Part shown: positions 49,001 through 62,200 of the stretch, piece by piece | Layout: each line of letters opens with the position of its first letter | Numbering within the stretch: position 1 is the stretch's first letter | Source of the DNA: Bostrychus sinensis | Lineage: Eukaryota; Chordata; Actinopteri; Gobiiformes; Eleotridae | Direction: 5' to 3' | Assembly (NCBI GenBank): GCA_020698575.1 | Contig: CM036245.1 | Location: forward strand, 39,395,593 to 39,459,592 | Length of the DNA stretch: 64,000 nt | Program-made: the position numbers and the translations under genes | The notes under the pieces: generated by a model | The model's input: only the letters and a program-made list of their open reading frames with translations | What the model was told of the DNA's origin: nothing | The model's database searches: none

Positions 49001-49996
49001 CTAGAGTGGGCATAGAAAGCGTTCAGAGAATCAGGTGATGATGATCCTGAGGCCATATGCTCTGTATACCCTCCACATGCTCCGAGGGTCATTGTGGTGA
49101 AATTATCCTGATTACTCAAGACTGCTGTCCTCAAGATCTGTAATCTCTAAGATTGTCTTCAGTACTGGTTTTATTCCAGTCCTGGGGTTGGCAAGTTAAA
49201 AAAGTACAAATAGAGTATACTGCAGGTAATTCTTACTGCACTTTGTCCCACACTAATAAACATACCTCCTGCCATGAGCTCACTTCTCTGCATGTTTTCC
49301 CATCTCCAACTTTTAAGAATGCTATTCTTCAAAACAACGTTTTACTCAGACTTTAAGACAGAAATGCACTATAACTCGATATTAGTTCAATGATTCACAG
49401 AGAAAAAAAATCCCAAAATCTTCAAGAATAGAAGAAAATGCAGATACTGCCATTTTTGAACAGCCTCATATTAATTTTTCTTCACTTTCTGTAACGGGAT
49501 AACACATTTTATTAGGTGCACCAATACTGATAGCATTGATCCGATCCCATGTGCATGCACTCATACTCGTACTCTGATACTATCCCTAAGTGGGCCAATA
49601 CCAGCACCCGATACCACTGTACAAACTAGCAAACTAGTGTAAAGGGATTTCAAAGTGAATGATGGGGACAATAGTAACAGAGCACATTATGCTCATTAGG
49701 AGAATTGTGGCTAATTGGTTTAGCTGCTGTATGATGGAGACGGATCTCGTGTGTCTAATCATACCAATGAGGTATAGTATAACATGTCCTTGTTGACTGA
49801 AGTTTAGCTATGATTATGTGTGTACAAACTACTCTGTGTTGTAGAAACAGCTTAGCGGAGCAGACCTACAGACAAAAAGATGACTCAGTATGAGAATGGA
49901 ATATTGTACTTTGTGGTCAGAGAAAACCTGATTTGTAAAGCTGTGTTAACTGATAATTTTAGATTAAAATAAAACATATTTTCAAAGTAAGTAAGG

Positions 49997-50076
<80 letters not shown>

Positions 50077-53000
50077 TATACGTATCATTACTCGGTATCG
50101 GCAAGTACTCAAATAAAAGTACTCGTAGAGAAGAGTGGCTAAGTTGAGCCACTTTTAGCTTAGGTGGTCTTTGTGTCAAAGCAGAGCTATATTAAAATAT
50201 CAACATACATTTTCAGCTGTTTAATAACAGTATTCCTGTGACAGTGTTTTCAGAATTTGTTACAAAAGATTGGTCTTGTGGAAATTTATAAAAAAATATT
50301 TCTTTAGGTGTGTCCCATGAGAGATTTAATACCGAAATATTGAATAAAATGGGAATATTTTTAAATTGAATTTCAAGAAACTGCAGACAAAATGGAAAAA
50401 CAACAGAATTGCCTAAATATTTATGTCTGTCACGATGGCTTGTTTATAAGGAATGAATTTACACCAGTCTTCTGGAACTTTAATAGTGACAGGTGTTGGC
50501 TATCTTTGTATAACCACACAAAAGAAAAATATAATTTTCTCCTCATCATTTTTGGCCCATTCAGTATATAATGTCACATGATAATGTTTTTTAGTTAGTC
50601 CTGTGTAACTTCATAGAATCAAGGGGTGGCTCATCTTACACAGTGGCTCTCCTCTGCTCATACTCAGTTTGAAAAATGTATCAGGGAAACCCTAAATGTT
50701 CTAAATTTTTTTGTCCATGTTTTGATATGGAATAGAATGAGCAGTGTTCCCAGTAGCATTTGTGTGTATTGAAAGAAAAGCTATGATAAGGACTTTGAGT
50801 TTTACACACAGTGCTATTATTCTGAACACAGGTATATGTAAATATCATCCTACTGTATTTATATAACAGTAGTAAGAACATATGCACATGATACACAGAC
50901 ATGATGAAGAGTTTCCACTCACAATCTCATCCTCCAGATCTCGGCCCACTTGGTGAACCTCTTTGGAGGCCAGCAGGAGGCGTCGCCTCTCCTTAAGCGG
51001 CTCGATGAGGCGCACCATCCTGGCCTCCACAGCGGCCTGCCGCTGGTCCACGTTGCCTTTAGTGTGCATCTGCTCCGGGATGGTGCAGGCCTGGGTCTGG
51101 AGCTGCCCCACCTCTGCGTACCACTGCTCCATCTGGCTCTCCATGCACTGAACACAGCAGGTGAGGGTCCAACGCGGCATTACAGTTATAGATACACCAA
51201 AGTTACTGTTATATTTACTACAGGTGAGTCTAACAATGTTTTTCTACCAAATTGTACAATATGGAACATTTTCTACATGACAATAGAAGATTTATATGGA
51301 GGACCAAAACTGACAAATCAATCAATAAATTAATAAATAAATGCTCTCAATGACAAATAATGATTTAAACAGGCAAAAAAAGCTGAAATAAAAATATATC
51401 CATATAAGTCCTATAATTATTCCCTCTCTGTATTTATTTCTAAATTTCTACACTGTAATTTATTCTTGATTTATTTAATTATTTATTTTCCCCTCTTTTA
51501 TTAATTCCCACATTATGTATTTCTTGATTTCTGTCACCAAAATGCAAATGAAGGGGGCGAGTCCTGACTGTGCCATTGGTTGATCTGTACGAGCGAATCG
51601 CTGCGAGGACTCTCAGCAGATTGTGTGTTGCTTTGGTTATTTATGTCTCACACGCCCCCTTCATTTGCATTTTGGTGACGGAAATCAATAAATAAATGTG
51701 GAAATCAATAAAAGAGGAAAAATGAATTAAAGCAGAGAAGTAGAAATAAATACAAAAAGTGAAAAATTATAGGATTTCTATAGAATTATAACAATTCTTG
51801 TCCTGTTTAAATAATTATTTGTCAATGAGAGCATTTATTTATTGATTGATTTGGCAGTTTTGGTCTCCCATAGATTTAAACCTTAAAAAGTCCATACTTG
51901 GCAGATTCTGTTTTTTATATTCAAGATGGAAGTCTAACTCTGGTGGAGCATTTTACATTCCTCCGAATTTTAGAGGTTTTAGAATTTATAGTTTTTAATT
52001 ATGTATCTGATTGGACAGTGAGCTAAAGTAAATTAATATTATAGGACAGTGAGCTAAAGTAAATGTATCTGATTGGACAGTGAGCTAAAGTAAATGAATA
52101 TTATAGGACAGTGAGCTAAAGTAAATGTATCTGATTGGACAGTGAGCTAAAGTAAATGAATATTATAGGAAGTAAGCTAAAGTAAATGCATCTGATTGGA
52201 CAGCGAGCTAAAGTAAATGAATATTATAGGAAGTAAGCTAAAGTAAATGTATCTGATTGGACAGTGAGCTAAAGTAAATGTTTCTGATTGGACAGTGAGC
52301 TAAAGTAAATGAATATTATAGGAAGTAAGCTAAAGTAAATGTATCTGATTGGACAGTGAGCTAAAGTAAATGTTTCTGATTGGACAGCGAGCTAAAGTAA
52401 ATGAATATTATAGGTCGAGCTAAAATAAAGGTATCTGATTGGCCAGTGAGCTATAGTAAATGTATCTGATCGGACAGCGAGCTAAAATAAATGTATCTGA
52501 TTGGACAGTGAGCTATAGTAAATGTATCTGATCGGACAGCGAGTTAAAATAAATGTATCTGATTGGACAGTGAGCTATAGTAAAAGTATCTGGACAGTGA
52601 GCTAAAATAAATGTACCTGATTGGACAGTGAGCTAAAGCTTTGGCTAAAAGACTCTACTGGTCCACTCTTGAAAAGTATTTGCAGTGTATTGAAAAGACA
52701 AAGAAATAAAAGGAGAGTGCAGGTTACTGTACCATGGTCAGGAGTGAGCAGTGAGCTAATGGCGGCGATAAAGAAGCAGTAAGCAGCATGCTGTGGAGCA
52801 GAGTGAGAGTGTGCAGTGAAATGACAGAAGAGACGGATGCATTCCAACATCAGACCAGCCCCAGAGCTCTTAGGGTCCAGGAGCTAAAGGTGGGGTTAGT
52901 GAGCCTAGAATGTACAAATGTACCTTGAGACAAAGCACACTGACGTGATTTAGGATCCTGTCGTGCACCTTCAAAGGGATCTTGGAATGCACCTGGGTTG

Positions 53001-53169
53001 ACATGAATGCTGATGACTTTTCTAAAAACCATCAAAACAAATCAAACGTTAATGCTGGTGAAAATGAAAAGGCCTGACTGAACAGATATGAGCTGGAGAG
53101 CTGACAGGCAAGAAAGCAAAAAAAATCTACTTTATTTCATAAATGAATAATTTGTCATAGCTACTACTG

Positions 53170-53209
<40 letters not shown>

Positions 53210-56200
53210 TACTACTACTACTTCTACTACTTCTACTACTACTACTACTACCACTACTACTGCTACTCCTTGATTCAGAAAAGCTTAAATTCTGAATTTT
53301 GTAAAGACTACAAATTATTAAAGTAGGCTATGTCCAATACAAATCTTATGCTACTGGGCTGCAAAGAGTCAGTTCTGGAAAATGCGAACAGAATTTGCTA
53401 CTGCAACATATCAACTATTAATTCTCTAGTTTTGGATTTTGGAGTAGAAAGTGTTTGAAATTACCTTTCAGATATAAAATATACATTTAAAATGAATTAT
53501 TGTAGAAGAATTAATGCTGACATGAACCAGAAAGGTGTCTGATGCATCGATGAATTGATGCATAGCTTTTTAATCGAGTCGTGGGCCTCTGAATCACAAT
53601 CAAATCAAATCGTGAGATGCCCTTAGTCTCCCACCCCTAACTATTACTACTGCTACAACTGCCTTACTACAGCAGCCCAGTGAGGACAAAAGTGAGAACG
53701 CAGCTGTTGTGCTTCAGTGTTTGGGCAAGGACGACATAATATCAGCATCTAAACATTATGGATTATGGCCAGAACACTGTCTTCTACTAAAGGAGTCTGC
53801 AACTGCTGCTTCAAATTTATAAAACTGATATTTGGTGAAAACTTTATTTGGTGAAGTATGTAAAGTATGGTAACGTGCCAAATAATAAAAGGATTATGAC
53901 CATCAGAAGGACATGGAGATTTATGTTCTGTGTTAAATGTCTCCTACATAAACCCTGAGGGGAGCATAGGTAACTGTCAGGATGGGTCTTGTACCTGTAG
54001 TTTTTTGAGCTGCTTGTTAACACTGGTCAGGTCCTGTCCCTGGTCCACGTAGGCCAGCTGTTCCTCCAGATGACCCAGTCGTTGATCCAGACTCTCGTAG
54101 CTCTGAACCAACAGCTCCGCCTTGTTGGCCTCGAAGAGCTGCCTGGCTCTGGCCTGGGTGGTGCTCTCTAGCTCTTGCCAGCACTCCCGGATCTCCTCCA
54201 GCTTCCTCCGCACTACCGCACTCAGCTCAGGCTTCTCCTGAATCAGCTGCTCGCCCTCCTGTTCACACACATCAGAGAGTGTCAGTGAAATACCCAGTTC
54301 CTGCATCTGCTGCAAACAATATACAGTAATAATAATAATGGTTAGTGGTAATAATTGATTTGTTAGCAAGATCACTCAAAATAAAATGATCAAATTTGAC
54401 TGCCATTTTCAGAAAATGTCATTAGTATAGTGGTAATTTAGATCTGTATCACTGTCTGGATCCAGGAATGTTTTAAGGCTGGAACACACCAACCCAACGC
54501 CTGACCGCCGTCAGAAGCCACAGAGCAACTGTTCTGGCACCTCAAGTTTCCCCTGGTTGGCACAGAATGTGTCTCAAGACACAGCGGGGCAACCCAGACT
54601 GGCTACAGAGCAGTGCATTCTGCTCATGTGTGAGATGTAGTAACTATACATAACAGCAGGTGGTGCTAGTGGATAAACTCTACTGATAATGGGCTTCTGT
54701 AAATAAACCTCAACAAGTGTTTGACTCCAGTATTTATTCACACTAATAAATAAAACTGACTGGATTATTGCAGGTGTTTGCCTCAGAGGGAGGATTATAC
54801 ATAAGGCTACAAGCTAAGGTAAGCTAACTGCAGCACATTAGCTTCACACATGCATAGGGCTGGGTACCGTTAAATGATACCTTTGTGGTATTAAAAGAAA
54901 AGTTACTATACTACTGATATTGAAATATTATTTTTATTTTAAATCAAGTTTCAATACTTAGTGGGATCTTTAATGTTCTTTTGCATGAATCAAATAAATA
55001 CCACAAAATAAATCATACAAACTACAATCGTTCAGGTACCGGTATCAAAAAACAGGTTTCGTTTAGGTACTGGTAATGAAAAAAATCAGAATGGTGCCCC
55101 ACAGCTAATACCTTCTCCATTGTGAGATACAGGACAGGTTTTACTTTGTATTGTCACTGGACTATCACTCCAAATTATTGTTCATTTTGTTAAAAGTTGG
55201 ACATTTTGATAATTTCTAAATTAGAGGGAAAAACCAAGGTTGGTAACTGGTTAAATAATTGACTGATGCATTAAACCCTCAGAATGTGTTGCCTGCCTGC
55301 CTCCCCTCCCCCCACTCAACCCTAGCCTATTTTCATAGCTAGTATTGGTGGTGTTGGGGCCCCACCCCCACACCTGCTCCTTATGCCCCTTCAGCCTCCC
55401 CCACAGCCCAAACCCCTCACCCCATTCACATCTTATGTCTTTTGTTGCGTGAGGTGTCCGGATAGAGACTAGAGACATAAACACTGTTTTTGCTCTCAGG
55501 AGCCAAATAAATATGTACAGTATATGTACCCAATGTAAGTACAGACAATAGAAAACCTCAAAAAAAATTCACACACTTGTATTTCTATTCCTTTAGAAAA
55601 CCCCAAATGCACATAAAATATGATTAATAATAATATAATGGAAATGCAATTATTTTGAGTGAGGCCAGACTCAGCCTGTCAAATGAATGTTGGGCACACT
55701 TGAATGTTGGTCTTTATTCTTTTTCATATAAATTAACCATTTATGTAGTTGTCTCTGTGGATGTTCATGGGACAACCAATCACATCCACGGGACGACCAA
55801 TCAGCAGACTGAATGAACAGCACATGGTCTATACTTTATAGGCCTATACCAGGGGTCTGCAACCTTTGGGGTCCAAAGAGCCAGTTGTTCCCAAAAACAC
55901 AAAATGTGAATCTGTAAAGAGCTGCAACCAATTTTAATGCACAAAAGTTACTTAGTCTATAACTGAAATATAGTATATGGGTAGGCATTAATATTTGAAA
56001 ACTAACAAAGAACTCTGTTAAATACTGCACTGACTAGAGTTACATCCTGTAAGTATTTCTTGGAATTTGTGTGTGCCACTTCTTATCAGGTGTCTACTTA
56101 TTCCTTTAATGCAGGGGTTTGCAAACTCTGGACTCCAGTCTGGATCTGGACCGCGAGGGACTTTGATCCGGACCCCGTGGCCCACCCGCACATCGTGTTT

Positions 56201-59200
56201 AAAAAGTGCTACTGTATGTGATTAATTAAATGCGTGCATTAAACAAACACTGCAATCCTGTTGTTTTGTTTGAGTTTATCTGACAAGTAGAGTATTCCTG
56301 CTCTAAAATGATCACACAGATGAGTTTGCTATTTCCAAGTCAAACCCATAGAAGAAGGTGATAACTCCCATGTGATTGAATGATGTCGCCCCAACACACT
56401 GCACTATATGCGTGCAGTGTGTTCCAGGATGGAACACATGCCCTAAAAAGCAGAGACTTGAATCTGACGCGCCCTAATCATTCAGTGCTCAGCATCTACC
56501 TATTACCTATTCCATGGGCCGGCCTGGACCACGGGGCCGTAGGGATCGTACAGTTATTTGATAGTAGTACTGTATCTGTGTTTATGGCCACAGGAAGGCC
56601 TTTGCAAAAAAAAAAAAAAAAAAAACTTGGCAAAGGGGCACTTAGGGGCAATGTGCAAAAGGGGCAAGTGCTCCAGCCCCCTCTGCCCCCCCTCTGCACG
56701 TGCCTGCCGTCAAACGTCAGACACTGATGTTGGACTAGGAGGCCTGGCTCGCAGTTTTCACTCCAATTCATTCCAAAGGTGTACTATCAGGTTGAGGTCA
56801 GGACTCTATGCAGGCCAGTCAAGTTCTTCCACACCAAACTCACTCATCCATGTCTTTATGTACCGTGCTTTGTGCACTGGTGCAGTCATGTTGGAACAGG
56901 AAGTGGCCATCCCCAGACTGTTCTCACAAAGTTGGGAGCATGGAATTGTCCAAAATCTCTTGGTCTGCTGAAGCATTCAGAGTTCCTTTCACTGGAACTA
57001 AGGGACCAAGCCCAGCTCCTGAAAAATAACCCCACACCATCATCTGAATTCTGTTATTTGGGTGAGTGAGTGAATACTTTTGAAAATATAGTGTACATCT
57101 CAATGCCCTTTAAAAGATGATGACAATTTTAGGATATAGTTTTGCTACTTAATTTTATTTATTAAATAACTTTGAATTTTTGTAATACACTGAAAACCCC
57201 ATGTCCCTAACCCTAGTGTTGGGAATTGTAAAGAAAATTGCCCATTAAAAAAGTGAAAAACATTACCCATAATGCAGAAATACTTATATGGGCCTAACAA
57301 ATGTGCAAAATCCAAACCAAAATGATTATTGATAATAGACATGAGTATATAAGTAAAATGTCATAATTATGATACATAGTGTTAGTTTAGGGATGACCTA
57401 CACAATATTTTGGAAATAACTGGATTTTATGGAAATTCGTCATTATTCTTATCGCTGATGTTACGGCCCCACAGCAAATAAACAGAAGTTATCTGACATC
57501 ATACAGTTTAAAGTCATGGGTGTTACATTGTTGTCATTGGTGTTACAGGAATATTTAGCTTCATTTAACATTAATACTACATAAATCCATAAAATGTAAC
57601 TTTTGTACAAATAAGTTATCTAAACTGTTGTAACACCAATAACACAAAACTCAATTTACACAAAAAACAGATCCCTAACAATAAAACTTCACTCTGCTCA
57701 AAACACTATGTGATGTTTTCCTACACAGAGTTCTTTAAAAGCACTGACTCTTGGCAATTTTTTCTTTTTTTATAATTTTTTTTTAACAAGTATATAACTG
57801 TAGGCTACTTTATTTAAAACTAAATTTCTTTTTATGTACTTAATCTAGACAACCTCTAGGGGCCCCACTTCAGTACCTTTGAGGGCCCCCCAGGGGAGCC
57901 CGGACCGGAGTACTGAATACGCCCTAGTAAATTTGATAATGACCCTTATATGATCTTATCCTGCTCTGGAGCAGATTAACCATTCAGAGTTCCCATAGAC
58001 CTACTAATCCAGCTTCAGAGCACAGAGCTCAGTTGGCCACACCAGACATTTAAAAACAAATCAACACATTTTCCACAGACTGTTCCAAAATTATCCTCCA
58101 CATCAGCACCGAGTAAGGGGAATGCTTCGCACTCCCTGGTCAAACAAATAATAAACATGAACTGAAAGTGTTGTTTCAGTCGTAGTTTTTTTCTTTTGTA
58201 CATACAGTATGAAAATGGATAACGTTTTGTTTTTTGTTTTCTAACTTTGGTTTTCAAAACAAACTAAAAAAGGGGTTGGATTGTTTTCTGATTTTCTATT
58301 TTCTTTGTTTCTGATTTGAAATTGTTTTTTAGATTTTGTTTTTCTCAGGGAAACAAAAATCCAATCCCCAAAAAATACACTAACTGTTTATCAATCACAT
58401 TTTTCTTTTACAGAAATAAAAGTACAGAACCTGTAAGAATCATAAATGGAAGTGGATACATGGGTCCTACAAATCTTATACTGACAAACTGACTAAAATC
58501 ATATGAATTAGTAGAATATCATCTTTTGAAAAAACTATAAAGCAAAAAGAGAGAGCACCACCAGCCAATTTTCAAATAGATTCTTAAAGAGAAAAAGCAC
58601 TCATAAATGAAAAGGAACAGGTTCAGAACTGTGACAATGGGAAGATGCATGTCAGTCAGAGGTATGAGTGTTGTGGGAGGTCTATAGGAGCTGGTACATA
58701 AGTGTGACACTGGACTGGGACTGGGCCCTGAATTACACAGCCGGGCACTAAATGGCTACACTGTGTTATCATCTTTTAACTAGTATTGATGGATCATTGA
58801 GATGTTGAGCCATACAGTATGGTTTAGTAAGTGTAAGATAAGGGGTTATGCTGCATTGTTTTACTGTCAGTGAAGGTGATGGTACTTGAAGACATTTATT
58901 TGGCAAAACTGAAAGAGTGAAAAGTCTGAGAGGATACACCTGCTCTGCAGAGGAACAATGATTGATTCAGTCCATCAGCACAGTTCAGCCTGTCAGCTTC
59001 AGCCTTAACTCCTCACATTAACTGTCTGCTCCACTCCTGCCCTCACATCACTTCCGGTGTCTCTCCACTGCGTTTCCTGTTGGGCGTTCTTTCAAAATGT
59101 GAAGGAGTAAATGAATGGGACTAGAGAGAGAGGGGGAGGAGTGACCTTCACACATGAGCTGAGCTCAGAGAGGGAGCCACAGTGAGCTGTGATTGGACGT

Positions 59201-62200
59201 TGGTTGCTTGGTAACCAGCAGCAGAGCGTCACTGTGGCTCTGGGCCAAACATCACACTAGAGCCAGCTGCAGCATTTTCAGCCAAATCCCCCCTCCTCAT
59301 CTCCTGCTCCTCCAGGGGTTTCCTCTCTAACTCTTTGTAAGAGACTGGACTCTCTTCTACTCTGGAAGAAGAGGTGGCGGGCTGGAGTGGGCTTACAGCT
59401 CCCCAGCCCTGGGTGTTGGAGTTCAGCCTTGTGCATGTGGAGGAGAGGTCAGTTGTTGTGGAGCGTGCCTGACCTTCTTGGAGTCTCTGGGAGGGGGGCT
59501 GAGAGGTTTTCTGACTGCGTACTCTGTAACTGTCGTAATGGGAGACTACAACGTTCATATAAGCAATGACAGAATCACTTGCAGGGGTGTGACTGAGAGA
59601 AACAGCCTCCCCGATCTGAATCTGAGTGGTGTTTTGTTACTGAGTGTCTGTACCAATATCAGCGTGTCCATAAGGAACACCTTATTCAAAACTGAGGATA
59701 GACTTTGTAGAAGTTTTGTCTGAGGTCCGGCCGTATGTCTCAAAGAGAGGAGCTGAGCTGTCAACCTGTCAATACCTGGTGGTGAGTTTGATTGTTGTTA
59801 CATTACACCCTTGGGTAGGGTCCCAAGGGTGTAATGTATTTGAATCATAACATAATGTACAATTTCACCTAATGAACAATCATTCAATAAACACAGCTCC
59901 ATTAGCAGTTATATATATACTGTTCTCATTTTGGGGAAACTGTGGCTTTTTATAAAATCCATAGAACTAAAACCTAAAAAATCTGAATAATGCACTTTTT
60001 CATCAACTCCTCGGTGACTCTTGGTTTATTGTTGTGTTTCAGAACAGAACAACTTTATCTGCTGCCCACACAAACTGCTCCTCAATCCACAGATGACTGT
60101 GTGAGTTTTGGCTTATTACACAGCAGAAGTGTGGCACATAACACAAAGTAAGAGCTAGTACGATCACTGTTTAGTCCAGGTCCAGGAGACTGGTGTATGT
60201 TGCATAACACTGCATCTTGTTTTCGCCCCAGAGATATTTATCTATCATCCAATCATCTCACAGCAGTTCCAAAGAGGACCCAGAGCTGACACCCCTTCCC
60301 GAGGAGTCCTAAAAACTGATGGTACATTATGCTTTTTGGTGGTGCTGTGGACTTGGGAAGCAGAAACACCTACATATCGACCCATCCTGCGCCTTACTAC
60401 ACCAGTGAAAATGCGCCTTTACTCGGTGGCACTAGCTCAGTCTGTTGGAACATTCTCCCACTAACCCAAAGCTTGGCAGTTCAACTCTGCTATTGGCTGT
60501 ACATACTGTCATTATGTCCCTGGGCAGGACATTTCACCCACTTTGCCTGTATCAATGTGTCAGTGTGATTGTGTTTGGTGGTGGTGGGAGGGGCCGTAGG
60601 CGCAGATTAGCAGCCATCAGTCTGTCCCAAGGCAGATGTGGCTACAGCAGTAACTCACCACTAGGGCTGTAACTAATGATTATTTTGGTAGTCGATTAGT
60701 CAGCGATTATTTTTTCAATTAGTTGACTAGTCAAACAATTATTTCTGTTGTGTCTTTGTGTTTACCTAACACCACACTCCTGTATATATTACACCTGCTG
60801 AAGCACATCCCTGATTATCACCCTTCTACCATAACAACATTCCATTGTTAAAATAATGACCAAGATATGTGCTATATTATATATTTTTAACATAACCCCA
60901 AGTTATGTTAAAAAATAAAAATATTAGCTATAAATTAGCGTTAAATAACGCAACAAAATAAACTTCCATATTTGTCGCGAGTGAACAACAGAAAAAAGCT
61001 TTGATATGTCTGCAATTTATGGACTGCATACCACATTTGTCAGCTTGCAGACTACTGTTACGTGCTAAATGTGCCTCGTTAGCTTAACTTGCAAAAACGT
61101 ACCCGTGAGTATCAGAAGTGGACGCGGCTCCTGGGTGTTTTTGTTTAAGATGAAACTTATCACCACCGTGTGATGACCCAACACACGGGAGGCGATGAGT
61201 GGCAGCAGCTGGCGACAGTTTCCAAGAAAATTGCGCATCTCCCACAGAATTAATTGGCTTTCAAAGTGAAGGGAATTTCAGGTTTTACAGTGGGGAGAAC
61301 ATTTTAAATATAAACTAGGCTCTTACATCAAGATTTTGTTCAAACTGAATGAAGTAGACTTTTAGTATGAATCTGTTCTATAACAAGACAAAGGCGTGCA
61401 TGAGTCTATGGCCTGGGTAGATCTACTAAACCCCATATTGGAGTCAAGAAAAAAAGGTGAATAAGCTACGTTTTTTGTTTGTTTGTTTTGATTACATCTC
61501 TGTAATCACATGTGGAAATGTCCTAAAGTCTGGCACGGGGCTGTTATTTTCTCCTCCGTGTTGATCTCAGTGACTGAGCGTCCTGTCCGCTCATTGGTCC
61601 GTTGATTAAACTCCCGCTGATTGGTTCTCGTCAGGCGATGGCGACAAAAAGTTGACAATTTTTCAGCCTCGCGAGCATCGTCTCATCGCTCAGCTTCCAT
61701 AGGGAACATAGAGGAGAAGCGACGTCGCCTCCCGTGTGTCGAGCGCATTATTCTTTTCTCCACTTCCGTCTGACTTTCCGCCTTCGTTTGTGTGTCTTCT
61801 TCTTTGTCAGAATGCAGTCAAGAGAGACAGGCAATGATAGACAACGGGAAATACTGCCCCCTTAACTTCCTGCAGTGTATTGCGGTCCCCCAAAATAACA
61901 CCAGGTCATTAAAAAAATTCGTTTTTTTGCAATTTTACAAACTAAATGTGCGTCCATACAACGTGTCAACTATAAAAATTAGCGTCGACAGATTTTAATA
62001 ATCGATATCGTCGATTATGTCGACTAATCGTGACAGCCCTACTCACCACCACCGAATGTGAGGAGTGAAGGAATAATGCACCAAATTGTAAATCAACTTG
62101 GAGTGTCTAGGCACTGTATGGGACTGATGTATTATTATAATTATTTTACCAAAAACAGAATCTGGTTTGCTAGCTAACTTGTTTTTTGGCACTGAAGCCC

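Noticed and set aside
49885..50179. Poly-Ile/Tyr open frames
   Set aside because: Translation of an (AT)n microsatellite.
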